NCBI RefSeq assembly: GCF_009903625.1
Contig: NZ_CP047569.1
Coordinates: 893,501 to 957,500, forward strand
Reading direction: 5' to 3'
Source of the DNA: Microbulbifer sp. ALW1
GTDB taxonomy: Bacteria > Pseudomonadota > Gammaproteobacteria > Pseudomonadales > Cellvibrionaceae
DNA: 64,000 bases
Numbering within the stretch: the first letter of the stretch is position 1; every line of letters begins with the position of its first letter. Of this stretch, positions 9,302 through 17,299 are shown in pieces. Made by a program: the position numbers and the translations under genes. A model generated the notes under the pieces. That model saw only the letters and a program-made list of their open reading frames with translations, ran no database searches and had not been told where the DNA came from.

Positions 9302-9384
9302 CGCCGTCAGTGCAATCCGGGGTCGGGTTTCCCCCTGGCAATATGCCAGTGCGGAAACCCTGTTGCCCGAAAGAGCTGACGGCG
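9302..9384. ncRNA. Nested hairpin, candidate structured leader RNA of the RDD-MoxR operon
   Basis: Three nested perfect stems can be drawn: 9302-9310 with 9376-9384 (CGCCGTCAG / CTGACGGCG), 9325-9332 with 9353-9360 (GGGTTTCC / GGAAACCC), and 9335-9340 with 9344-9349 (CTGGCA / TGCCAG). The element sits between the stop of the upstream membrane-protein gene and the RDD start. It could be a cis-regulatory leader on the minus strand, a processing site or an elaborate terminator. It has no T-run, and I do not recognise it as a known riboswitch class. Confidence 0.4.
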
Positions 9385-9400
9385 ATCACGGGTTGTCTGT

Positions 9401-10150
9401 TCAGACTTCCGGATTGGACTCGGCACCGCCGAACATGTTGCGGTAGAGCACGCCGTAGGCAATGGCCAGGGTGGGGATTGCCCAGATCAGACCGATCAGC
9501 AGTGCCAGGAAGCCGGCCACGTACAACAGCAGCATCACAATCAGGAAACCGAATACCGGGAACCAATGTTTGGTAACGGCTTTACGGGAGGTTTCCAGTG
9601 CCTGCCAGGGGCCCATGTTCTTGTCCACGATCAGCGGAATCGACATGCAGTAACCCACCATCAGGTAAATACCTGGCAGCACCAGCAGGATGAAGCCCAG
9701 GGTAACCAGCAGATAAGTCAGGATCATGCACACTGCCAGCGGCAGGATTTTGTCGAAGTGCGCAAACACCTCGGTGCCGGAAACCTGTTCGTCGCGGGCG
9801 ATCTTGACCCCGATCATCATCATGCCGGCACCCAGCGGTGCGCTGGCAGCCACAATAATCAGGTTGGAGAGGATGGCACCGACGCCTTGGTTGGCATCGG
9901 GGTCGGTGATGGACTGGCCGGTAATCATGGTGGCGACCACCGAAATACCGATATAAGCCACCAGGTACAGCAGGACGCCCAGCCATACGGTGCCCTTGTT
10001 ACCCTTGGTGCGCGCCCAGGCTTCGCTGATAGTGTCGCCGACGTTAACCTGGTAGTCCCCCGCCAGTGCCTTGGGAATGGAACCCATGTTGGCACTGCTG
10101 ACTTCATCCGCCGCCAGCTCAGCCTGGGGCGCGTTATAAATATCACTCAT
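9401..10150 (-). CDS. Multi-pass inner-membrane protein, BPSS1780-like
   Basis: 249 residues. ATG 10150 is preceded by AAGGAA and followed by the soluble N-terminus MSDIYNAPQAEL, so the longer frame from 10216 is not used. After about 50 polar residues come four to five hydrophobic segments and a stretch (LETSRKAVTKHWFPVFGF) typical of a family of uncharacterised proteobacterial membrane proteins with a short Asn-Ala-Pro N-terminal motif. No enzyme motif is seen. It has its own ribosome site and is separated from the RDD operon by the palindrome at 9302-9384. Confidence 0.6.
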   Translation of the reverse strand: MSDIYNAPQAELAADEVSSANMGSIPKALAGDYQVNVGDTISEAWARTKGNKGTVWLGVLLYLVAYIGISVVATMITGQSITDPDANQGVGAILSNLIIVAASAPLGAGMMMIGVKIARDEQVSGTEVFAHFDKILPLAVCMILTYLLVTLGFILLVLPGIYLMVGYCMSIPLIVDKNMGPWQALETSRKAVTKHWFPVFGFLIVMLLLYVAGFLALLIGLIWAIPTLAIAYGVLYRNMFGGAESNPEV

Positions 10151-10497
10151 GGTCGAAATTCCTTGCTCGAACGTTTTTTGTCTTTTTTTACTGGCGGTGG
10201 GTCGCGGTGACGTCACCAGCCGAAGTTCCTGTACCCGCTTGGCAGGACGCGGGCATCAGTAACAGGGTCTGCAACGATAACACAGGTATTAGCCCCTTTG
10301 GCGCCATATCCCCGGTGGTGTAAGCGCCTGTAATTGGGGGCCTTGCGAGGATACTATTGCGCTCCATGGTGACCGCTACTTGAACAACAACTGTCCGGCG
10401 GCTATTTCGCGACTATTTCGTGGCTATCCTGCGCCAGGCCCGGGATCTGTTGGTCGACCACAGCCGGGTAGCGATCAGGAATGAACGAGGTATAGAA
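10151..10497. promoter_or_regulatory. Divergent intergenic region
   Basis: 347 bp between the start codons of two divergent genes. It must hold promoters for both, but I cannot assign confident -35/-10 pairs. No tRNA, repeat or open frame with a ribosome site stands out. Confidence 0.4.
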
Positions 10498-11145
10498 ATG
10501 GGAAAATGGTTGGCTCGCGGCAGCTTGCTGGTGATATTGCTGGGGGTTGTTTACGCGGCGTTGCCCTGGTATTCCGCCCGGCAACTGATTGCGGCAGCAC
10601 AGAGTGAAGATGTAGCCACACTGGAACGCTATGTGGACTTTCCCACGCTGCGCAGCAATATTCTGCAGGACCTGCGCGAGGAAATGCGCGGGTCCATGGG
10701 GGCGAACCTGCCGCCGGAACTGGACGGGCTCTTCACAGCGGGTTCCGATTTGATTCTCAAGCCGCTGGTGGAAAGGCTGGTCAGCCCGCAAGGTATCTCC
10801 GACCTGATTCAGGGGCGGCGTGACTGGCGGCAACTGGAACGCAATCTGGAGTCGGCGTTGGGTGGCAGGGCGCAAACTCCGCGTGAGCAACCGCATTCGG
10901 GTTCACCGGCGCCGAGCGGCAAGCAGCCTGCGGATAGTGCGCAAAGTCCGGAGTCAGCCGAGCGCAATGAACGCAACCGGCGCTGGCAGCTGCAAAGCTG
11001 GGCCTTTAGCAGTGTGAATACGGTGGAAGTCACCTGTGGTTCCGAGGCGGAGCGCAGGCGCGTGCAATTACAGTTGCGTCGCGACGGACTGCGCTGGCGG
11101 CTGGTGGATATCAGCCTGATCAATGAACAATCCGGGGGAGAATAA
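10498..11145 (+). CDS. DUF2939 domain protein
   Basis: 215 residues. ATG 10498 has a GAGG ribosome site eight bases upstream and begins a membrane anchor (about 4-24); the longer frame from 10420 lacks this. The region ALPWYSARQLIAAAQSED...YVDFPTLR is the DUF2939 signature. A Pro/Ser/Gln-rich linker lies around 120-155 and is followed by a compact beta-rich end. The protein is probably anchored in the inner membrane facing the periplasm. The function of the family is unknown. The DUF2237 gene follows two bases after its stop, so the two are cotranscribed. Confidence 0.75.
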   Translation: MGKWLARGSLLVILLGVVYAALPWYSARQLIAAAQSEDVATLERYVDFPTLRSNILQDLREEMRGSMGANLPPELDGLFTAGSDLILKPLVERLVSPQGISDLIQGRRDWRQLERNLESALGGRAQTPREQPHSGSPAPSGKQPADSAQSPESAERNERNRRWQLQSWAFSSVNTVEVTCGSEAERRRVQLQLRRDGLRWRLVDISLINEQSGGE

Positions 11146-11147
11146 AT

Positions 11148-11537
11148 ATGGCCATGGCACTGGAAATGCACGAATCAGTCAATGTATTCGGCGATCCGCT
11201 GATACCCTGCAGCACCGACCCGTTGACCGGATTCTTCCGTGACGGTTGCTGCAACACCAACGATCAGGACCTGGGCTCTCACACGGTGTGTGTGGAGGTC
11301 ACGAAGGATTTTTTGACCTTTTCCCGGGAGCGCGGCAATGACCTCAGTACCCCGGTGGAAGAATTCGGTTTCCCCGGCTTGAACCCGGGAGACCGCTGGT
11401 GTCTGTGCGCGGCGCGTTGGCTTGAGGCCGAGAAAGCCGATATGGCACCGCGCGTTTATTTACAGCGCACACATATGAAAGCTCTGGAAATCGTGCCCCT
11501 GGAAATTCTGCGTCGCTATGCGGCGGACCTGAATTAA
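11148..11537 (+). CDS. DUF2237 family protein
   Basis: 129 residues, close to the usual family length. Family hallmarks are all present: NVFGDPL, PLTGFFRDGCC, GSHTVCVEVT, GNDLSTP, GLNPGDRWCLCAARW and the closing THMKALEIVPLEIL. Six conserved Cys (near 22, 34, 35, 48, 84 and 86) suggest metal binding or disulfides in a cytosolic protein. No catalytic function is established. It directly follows the DUF2939 gene. Confidence 0.85.
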   Translation: MAMALEMHESVNVFGDPLIPCSTDPLTGFFRDGCCNTNDQDLGSHTVCVEVTKDFLTFSRERGNDLSTPVEEFGFPGLNPGDRWCLCAARWLEAEKADMAPRVYLQRTHMKALEIVPLEILRRYAADLN

Positions 11538-11922
11538 ACCGGTGAAATCGAACAGCGAATTTGAATGGGGATTTTAACCGGGGTTTTGAAAGGAGAGACC
11601 AGCCCGGGGTGGCCGGACTGAACGGGATAAAAGACCCGAAACGATGTACAAAATAAAAAAGCTCTGTAGCAAGCGATCCCGGCTTACTCAGAGCCAGCCT
11701 TGCGGCTAATACCAACTCACAGGATGAGAAAATGTTGGTGAGCGCGGTGTCCTTTCCAAACCGGTCAAACAATAAATATCTGAAACCGGTGTGCTCAGGA
11801 GTTAGGATGCGCTCACTCCGCCGCTCAGGCAATAGCCCTTTCGAATCATCTTGGAAAAAGGGTGATGCAGTTCGCGACCAAATTTACCGCGGTGGTTCTG
11901 TAGTGGCTACTAGTAGCTAATA
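11538..11922. other. Intergenic region between convergent genes
   Basis: 385 bp without a supported gene. It holds an imperfect hairpin near 11659-11696 (GCTCTG...AAGC / GCTT...CAGAGC) and two copies of ACCGGT about 30 bp apart near 11760-11790. Either could contribute to termination of the two convergent transcripts. An antisense frame of 162 codons overlapping DUF2237 looks like a shadow. Confidence 0.35.
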
Positions 11923-12717
11923 TCAGATCAATCCTTCACTGATACATTTGGACATCAGCTGTCCGGTGGTCTTGCAGTCGGCTTTCTGCAAAATATTTTT
12001 CCGGTGATTTTTTACCGTGTTGGTCGATATGTTCAGCGCGTCCGCGATGACAGCGCTGGTCTTACCTTCTGCCAGCAGCGTGATTACATCCATTTCCCGT
12101 GCGGTAAACGGCGGCGGCGACGCCATGATGCTCTGCTTGTCCGCAAACACATCAATATTTAAAAAGCTTTCTCCACCCAGCATGTTTAACAGCGATAACT
12201 TGTAATTACTTTTTTTTGTGAGGTGGGTGATGTCGGTGTGGATACCCAGAACCCGGGCCACGCCAAATTCGTCGTCGGTATCCAGAATCAGTGCCTGGTG
12301 ATTGAATAGCCGGTAGCTACCATCGGCCACACGAAGACGCCCGCTATAGGAAATCTTGTAATTTTTGGCCCGATCCATACCGATCTGGTTTCTGAGGATG
12401 TAAAGCGCGGTTTCTTCGGCACTGGAAGCGAACGGCAGGTCGTCCGGGTGCCCTCTTTCGATGATCGACTGAATAGTGGTGGCCTGGGGATCAAGGCCGA
12501 GAATGGTTTCTACCGAGGGGCTAACCAGCATTGGCTCGCCGAGCCTGAAAAAGTCCAGGACGTAGTAGTAACAGGCACCGGAACTGAATACAGAGGCAAT
12601 AAACTGATCCAGCTTTTGCCGCTGCTGCGCGACTTCCCGGGAGGCAAAAAAACTTGGAACATTACACCAGGCGCGGTGAATCAGACTCTGTTCCGGTTGC
12701 AGATCCATCGTTTCCAT
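11923..12717 (-). CDS. PAS-type LuxR-family transcriptional regulator (copy 1)
   Basis: 264 residues. The N-terminal two thirds (about 45-170) resemble a PAS fold (YYYVLDFFRLGEPMLVSPSVE; ILGIHTDITHLTKK) and would sense a ligand or redox signal. The last ~62 residues are a LuxR/GerE helix-turn-helix (FTAREMDVITLLAEGKTSA through NTVKNHRKNILQKADC). There is no phosphoacceptor receiver domain. It is a paralogue of the next gene, lying in tandem on the same strand. No target can be deduced from position. Confidence 0.8.
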   Translation of the reverse strand: METMDLQPEQSLIHRAWCNVPSFFASREVAQQRQKLDQFIASVFSSGACYYYVLDFFRLGEPMLVSPSVETILGLDPQATTIQSIIERGHPDDLPFASSAEETALYILRNQIGMDRAKNYKISYSGRLRVADGSYRLFNHQALILDTDDEFGVARVLGIHTDITHLTKKSNYKLSLLNMLGGESFLNIDVFADKQSIMASPPPFTAREMDVITLLAEGKTSAVIADALNISTNTVKNHRKNILQKADCKTTGQLMSKCISEGLI

Positions 12718-12990
12718 GGTGACTGCCCGCTTCGTTTTATTGTTGGTCTGCCTGTGACTTTGGCAAAGCTGCCTTCTGCGTCAAAAATGTTGATGCGTAG
12801 CACAGATTTGAGGTGACATTTATAGCAAAAAAGGGCTATTTGGCACAGATAACTTTAAATTCGGTACGCAGTATTTGTAGACGACTCGAAGATTGTGAGT
12901 CATAAAAAGGTATTTTTGTCAGTTGGTTCACTAATGGCAGTCGGTCATGCAGAAGAAGGTGCAATCAGTCATGCCGAAATCACGGGCTTT

Positions 12991-13788
12991 TCACAATAAA
13001 CCGTCCAGCATGCCGCTGCTCAACAGCTGGCTCATATTCTGGCAGTCGCTCTTTTTTAAGATCCGCTTGCGATGATTCTTGATGGTGTATTCCGAGAGCG
13101 TCAGGCGACGACCGATTTCCGCACTGGTCAGTCCCTTGGCGATCAGGCGAATCACCGAAATTTCCCGCTCGCTGAATTTGGGGTTGTTGGACTGTGCCGA
13201 TGAATGCGGGCCTTCCACATCAATATTGAGATAGGAGGGATGGCCATTCATTCCGATCAGCGACAACTGGTAATTATTTTCGCTGACCAGGTGTGAAATA
13301 TCCGTATGTATATTTAGCGCCTTGCTGATAGCGCCCTGGTTGTCGGTAGAGAGAACGACGGCTTGATGGCTGAACAGGCGGTACTGTCCGCTTTTGACGC
13401 GAAAGCGAAAACAGTAGGAGATCTTGTAGTCCTTAACCTTGTCGATGCCAATTTCATCCTGAAACATCCGGATTGCGGCTTCCTCCGCGCGGGCGACAAA
13501 CGGCATGTCATCCGGGTGCACCTGGTTGAGGATATCCTGGAAGGTGACGGTCTCCGGATCCAGGTCATGGATTTCCGCAACCTTGGGGCTGATGTGTACC
13601 AGACTCAAGTCATAAAGGTCGAATATATAGTGATAACCCGGGCCATTGCGGAACATGGCTCCCATCAACTCGTCCGCCCGGAACTCTGAGGGCTCTGCCT
13701 TTGCGTTGGCAAAGGTTTCTTTGCGCTGATCCCAGACATCGGTCAACAAGTTGGTTTGCGGTTTGTTGTCGAGAATTTCCCTGGTCAC
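12991..13788 (-). CDS. PAS-type LuxR-family transcriptional regulator (copy 2)
   Basis: 265 residues from GTG 13788, which has an AGGGA ribosome site about ten bases upstream. The layout matches copy 1: a PAS-like sensor with GYHYIFDLYDLSLVHISP and ALNIHTDISHL, then a LuxR helix-turn-helix (FSEREISVIRLIAKGLTSA; YTIKNHRKRILKKSDC). The pair share many residues across the sensor (YKISY, RLFSHQA/RLFNHQA), pointing to a tandem duplication with divergence. Copy 2 ends 273 bp upstream of copy 1, enough for a separate promoter. Confidence 0.8.
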   Translation of the reverse strand: MTREILDNKPQTNLLTDVWDQRKETFANAKAEPSEFRADELMGAMFRNGPGYHYIFDLYDLSLVHISPKVAEIHDLDPETVTFQDILNQVHPDDMPFVARAEEAAIRMFQDEIGIDKVKDYKISYCFRFRVKSGQYRLFSHQAVVLSTDNQGAISKALNIHTDISHLVSENNYQLSLIGMNGHPSYLNIDVEGPHSSAQSNNPKFSEREISVIRLIAKGLTSAEIGRRLTLSEYTIKNHRKRILKKSDCQNMSQLLSSGMLDGLL

Positions 13789-13964
13789 CAGTACAGATCC
13801 CTTGATATCGCCCCAAGCACCCTGATGCGACTGGATTAACCGACGTGTCGCCTGAGGTGTGCGTATTTTGTGATCGTCGTCACTTTATTTGTGAGACTTT
13901 TGTACCAGAACTGCGGGAGGATACGCAAACGGAATCTGTTAAGCGCGAAGAAATTGCTCTAACT

Positions 13965-14112
13965 GCTAGAGGAAAGACAGGAAAGTCCGGGGCTGTTGGA
14001 TCCCCGGCGGGCTCGGCAGGAGTACTACCTCTAGCGCTACCGGGTGTCGGTGTTGACTAGCAGGCGTCAGCGGGCGCTGACGCCTTGGGGGAACGCGAGA
14101 GACGCTACTCTC
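13965..14112. ncRNA. Intergenic cluster of hairpins, possible small RNA
   Basis: The 324-bp gap 13789-14112 holds four inverted repeats: GCTAGAGG (13965-13972) with CCTCTAGC (14028-14035), enclosing CCGGGG / CCCCGG (13987-13992 / 14002-14007); a near-perfect GGCGTCAGCG / CGCTGACGCC stem (14063-14084); and GAGAG / CTCTC (14097-14112). The 14063 stem could terminate the motor operon that ends at 14113. The first pair looks like an independent folded RNA. Strand and function are unknown. Confidence 0.35.
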
Positions 14113-15129
14113 TCACGAGGGCAGGAAGTCGATGGAATAATTCAGGGTCGATTTCTCCACATTGGCCGCACCGAAGTTGATCAGGCGGATCCGCGCCAGC
14201 AGCTTGCGCTCCAGGTCCTCGTCGCCAAGCTCACTGCTCACCAGGCTAATACCGGAGATGGTGCCGTTGGCCTCGATCACCAGTTTTACCGTTACCTTGC
14301 CGGCCAGGGTAGGATCCCGGCGCAGGGCGCGGTTGTAGATGGCAAAAATGGCGCCCTTGTTGGCCTCCATAATCTGGCGAATGGACTCTTCACCACGAGT
14401 GCCCCGCTCGCGGCGCGCCTCTTTGCCGCTGGATTTTGCCGCGGCTGTGGCCTCGGCCACTTGCACCTTAGTCGTCTCGCGACCGGACAGGGCGGAACCG
14501 CCGGTATTGCGGCTCAGCTGCCCAGTGTTGATACCGCCGCTGGAGGCCTTGGATTTGTCACTGATCAGCGAGCGATCGATCTTCTGTGCGGTCGCGGCGC
14601 CGCTGGCCAGGCTGTTGGCATTGGCTACCTCGGATACATCGAGGCTATCGCGCATATCCATCAGCTCGTCCTGCAGCTGCATCAGGCCGCTGTTGGCGGC
14701 CTTCTCCCGCGCCTTGGCCACTTCCGCGGCGGGTGCCTTTTCCGTCAGGGGTTTGGGCTTGACGGTTTTTATCGGCTCCGGCTTTGGTTTTTCGATTGGC
14801 TTGGGCTTTTCCTGTTTGACCTCTTTGGGTTTTTCTTTTTTCTTTTCAACCGGTTTTGGCTTGGGTTTTTCTACCGGCTTTGGCAATTCTTTTTTCTCCA
14901 GAATCACCCGTGCCAGTTGCGGCGGTAACTGCTCTTTTTGTTCCCGGGTAAGCTCCGCTGCCGGAATAAACGTAAACAGGGCCCCAACCACTACAAAGGC
15001 GGCGAAACCCACCTTGAGAAATTTGTTAAAGCGCTGGTCCTCTTCTTCCGTCGAGGCCCAGGGCAGTATGGAGTTGTAATAGTGCCAGGGCATCAGTGCC
15101 GGTCTGCCGGCGGTGGCTGCATGACTCAT
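14113..15129 (-). CDS. TonB-like protein with AgmX/PglI-type C-terminal domain
   Basis: 338 residues. One membrane helix (about 40-56, GFAAFVVVGALFTFIPA) is followed by a long Lys/Pro/Glu-rich rod (about 75-135, repeated KPKP units) that could span the periplasm. A Ser/Ala-rich linker and a C-terminal TonB-fold domain follow (about 245-338, with RNA-type feature AIYNRALRRDPTLAGKVTVK). This is the AgmX/PglI C-terminal pattern seen in GltG/GltJ of the Myxococcus gliding machine. It is the last gene of a nine-gene operon with TolQ- and TolR-like motor subunits, so it likely transmits motor work to TPR proteins. Confidence 0.8.
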   Translation of the reverse strand: MSHAATAGRPALMPWHYYNSILPWASTEEEDQRFNKFLKVGFAAFVVVGALFTFIPAAELTREQKEQLPPQLARVILEKKELPKPVEKPKPKPVEKKKEKPKEVKQEKPKPIEKPKPEPIKTVKPKPLTEKAPAAEVAKAREKAANSGLMQLQDELMDMRDSLDVSEVANANSLASGAATAQKIDRSLISDKSKASSGGINTGQLSRNTGGSALSGRETTKVQVAEATAAAKSSGKEARRERGTRGEESIRQIMEANKGAIFAIYNRALRRDPTLAGKVTVKLVIEANGTISGISLVSSELGDEDLERKLLARIRLINFGAANVEKSTLNYSIDFLPS

Positions 15130-15145
15130 CGTATACGGCCTCCGT

Positions 15146-15667
15146 TCAGCTGCCGGCCGCAGGTGCGGCGGGATCCTGGGCTGCGGTTTGGGTTACCGCG
15201 AGGTCGATATCCCGGTAGTCCGCCGCAGCGCAGGTGTTCATGATCTGCTTCAGCAGTGCGTAGGGCACTTCTTCATCCCCCAGAATAGTGATGGGGCGGC
15301 CGACCGCTTGCTTGTCTTCCGGCAAGGGCTCCGCGCGGCTGGCGAGGTATTTCAACTCGTCCAGCAGCGGTTTGATCTGTTCGTGGCTCTGGGGGATTTC
15401 GCCCACCCTGGCGACCACGCGGTTACCCACCATCAACTGGTCACCGTTCACTCGTACCACCGTAGTGGTTTCTGGCTTTTGTGTGGAAGTGGATTCCGGC
15501 AGGGTGATGGTTTTGTCTGCCTGTAATACTTCTACGTCCGAGGAGTTCACCAGCAGGAAGAACACCAGAATGGTGAAAATATCCATCAGTGAAACCAGGT
15601 TGAGCTTGGTCTGCTTGTGCCTGCGCTGCTTGCGTCCTTTCAGCTTGCCGCCGATCGTCGCTTTCAT
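15146..15667 (-). CDS. ExbD/TolR-family motor subunit (proton Asp present)
   Basis: 173 residues from ATG 15667, overlapping the stop of the other ExbD gene as ATGA. One membrane helix (about 24-42) carries Asp29 in SLMDIFTILVFFLLV, the position of the proton-conducting Asp of ExbD/TolR. The periplasmic part (about 45-173) has the ExbD fold with PITILGDEEVPYALLKQIM. It would form the stator-type ion channel with the ExbB/TolQ-like protein. Confidence 0.85.
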   Translation of the reverse strand: MKATIGGKLKGRKQRRHKQTKLNLVSLMDIFTILVFFLLVNSSDVEVLQADKTITLPESTSTQKPETTTVVRVNGDQLMVGNRVVARVGEIPQSHEQIKPLLDELKYLASRAEPLPEDKQAVGRPITILGDEEVPYALLKQIMNTCAAADYRDIDLAVTQTAAQDPAAPAAGS

Positions 15668-16203
15668 ATGCCGTTGCCTGCTCGCTGTTCTTGTTGCGCC
15701 TGCCCACCCTGAAGCGGGGCATCGCCGAGGGAAATCTGCGGGAACAATTCCGCATCCACCACCGAGGCCGCCACTACCGTGCGGAAGGAGCGCGCGGTAT
15801 CCATGGCGCTCACCAGGGTGCGGTAAGGGGTGCCCGGCTCAGAGAGAATAACCAGGTCTTTTTTGTCGATATCTTTTTCCCGTAGGCTGCGCTTCACTTC
15901 CTGCAATACATCCGACACCAGCTTGAAATCCGGCTTGCCGTCCCGGTGCTGAATTCGTTTCACGCGAATCCCCGCCGGATAGTTGATGTCGATGTGGCTG
16001 GCGCGCAGCACCAATTCCAGTTGCCGGTTTTCTTTTTCTTCCTGGGTACTGGCGTCACTCAATCCGGGCAGATTCAGGTTCAGCACGGAGATATGGGAAA
16101 ACACCATATTCAGAAGTAGTACCGGCACCAGTACGGTCATCAGGCTCATAAATGAGGTGATGTCCAGATCCGGATCGGTTTCCAGCCTGCGTCGGATAGC
16201 CAT
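15664..16203 (-). CDS. ExbD/TolR-family subunit lacking the membrane Asp
   Basis: 179 residues. The single membrane helix reads LDITSFMSLMTVLVPVLLL. Aligned with its neighbour, the proton-carrying Asp is replaced by Ser20, although an Asp14 lies at the membrane edge. The periplasmic domain keeps ExbD features (DLVILSEPGTPYRTLVSAMD). Two TolR-like proteins with one TolQ-like protein also occur in AglRQS of Myxococcus. Here one copy may be structural rather than proton conducting. It lies between the ExbB-like gene and the second ExbD gene. Confidence 0.8.
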   Translation of the reverse strand: MAIRRRLETDPDLDITSFMSLMTVLVPVLLLNMVFSHISVLNLNLPGLSDASTQEEKENRQLELVLRASHIDINYPAGIRVKRIQHRDGKPDFKLVSDVLQEVKRSLREKDIDKKDLVILSEPGTPYRTLVSAMDTARSFRTVVAASVVDAELFPQISLGDAPLQGGQAQQEQRAGNGI

Positions 16204-16265
16204 GGCTCTCTCTTGTTCGGTTTCTTAACGATTGCGGTGTCGCGTTGAAGACGCGCGGTCCACGC

Positions 16266-16952
16266 TCAGGCCGGGGTGCCGGCTTTGGTCGCGGGGCGAG
16301 CGGTCGCATCCGCTTTCTGACCGCGGGTCAGGGTAATCAGGTTAAGAAACTTCACGCCGGCCATTTCCAGGCTGTCGATGATTTCATTGGTTTTGTTCTG
16401 CAACATGGAGTAAGCCAGCAGCAGCGGGATCGCGGAAATCAGGCCGAATGCGGTGGTGTTCATGGCCACGGAAATACTGGAAGACAGCATGCTGGCTTTT
16501 TCTGATGGATCCGCATTGGCCACGGCGGTAAACGCGGCGATCAGGCCGATGATGGTACCGAGCAGGCCCAGCAGGGTGGCGATGTTGGCGAGGGTGGCCA
16601 GGTAGTTGGTGCGCTTTTCCAGGCGTGGCACGGCTTCGAGAATGCTTTCTTCGATGGCCATTGCGATATTTTCATCCTTGCGCGCGTGCTGCGCGGTGGA
16701 AATGCCGGCAGCCACCAGTTGGCCCATGGGGGCCTTTTCGTTCTGGGAAAATTTGAGGGCGGCAGCAAAGTTGCGTTGCTGCATCATTGGCAGTATCTGG
16801 CCATAGGCGCGACGGTTGGCGATTTTGGCCCGCGACAGGAATACCCAGCGCTCCACCACCAGCACTATGCCAATAACGAGCACCAGGGCAATGGGATACA
16901 TAAAGGCGCCGCCGTTCTGGAAGAATCGCAGCAGTGTGTTGATGAATTCCAT
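16266..16952 (-). CDS. MotA/TolQ/ExbB-family motor protein
   Basis: 228 residues. ATG 16952 has GGAGA eight bases upstream; a TTG two codons earlier is not needed. Three membrane helices lie near 15-38, 118-142 and 162-188, with the family stretch NTTAFGLISAIPLLLAY in the last. The Glu found in this helix of E. coli ExbB/TolQ appears to be a Val here by my alignment, while the conserved Thr is kept. It should make the pentameric channel with the ExbD pair that follows it. Confidence 0.88.
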   Translation of the reverse strand: MEFINTLLRFFQNGGAFMYPIALVLVIGIVLVVERWVFLSRAKIANRRAYGQILPMMQQRNFAAALKFSQNEKAPMGQLVAAGISTAQHARKDENIAMAIEESILEAVPRLEKRTNYLATLANIATLLGLLGTIIGLIAAFTAVANADPSEKASMLSSSISVAMNTTAFGLISAIPLLLAYSMLQNKTNEIIDSLEMAGVKFLNLITLTRGQKADATARPATKAGTPA

Positions 16953-17026
16953 GGTCAAATCTCCGGGACTTAAAGATTTTATGATTTTAAAATTTGATGA
17001 TTCGTGATTTATTCGTGAATGGTTTC

Positions 17027-17296
17027 TTATTCACTTTTTTCGGGCTGCAAAAGCTTTATTTCCCTCTGCAATTCCGAGTATTCCTGATGCTGGAAGCTGT
17101 GGTTGATGGCATTGGGTAAGGTGCTTTCAATTTTCTCGAGGCTGTTGGCCTGTTTCCAGGGAATGATGTACAGCACCTTGGGTTGTTCCTGGCTGCCGAT
17201 GATGGTGGATTCCAGGGTGATCACTTCACCGCCTTCCTCCTGGGCACTGGCAAAAAAGGACAGCGGGAGCAGTAACACTGCTAACCATTGTTTCAT
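17027..17296 (-). CDS. Small exported protein of the motor-TPR operon
   Basis: 89 residues with a clear signal peptide (MKQWLAVLLLPLSFFASAQ). The short mature part contains GEVITLESTIIGSQEQPKVLYIIPW, which may pair as a beta-hairpin, then a helical tail rich in Glu, Gln and His. I recognise no family. It starts three bases after the stop of the TPR lipoprotein, so it is cotranscribed and probably a periplasmic subunit of the same assembly. Confidence 0.65.
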   Translation of the reverse strand: MKQWLAVLLLPLSFFASAQEEGGEVITLESTIIGSQEQPKVLYIIPWKQANSLEKIESTLPNAINHSFQHQEYSELQREIKLLQPEKSE

Positions 17297-17299
17297 CAG

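Noticed and set aside
13975..13997. RNase P RNA-like motif (AGGAAAGTCCGGGGCT)
   Set aside because: The roughly 300 nt of conserved P RNA that should follow are missing, and a protein-coding gene starts on the other strand within 120 bp.
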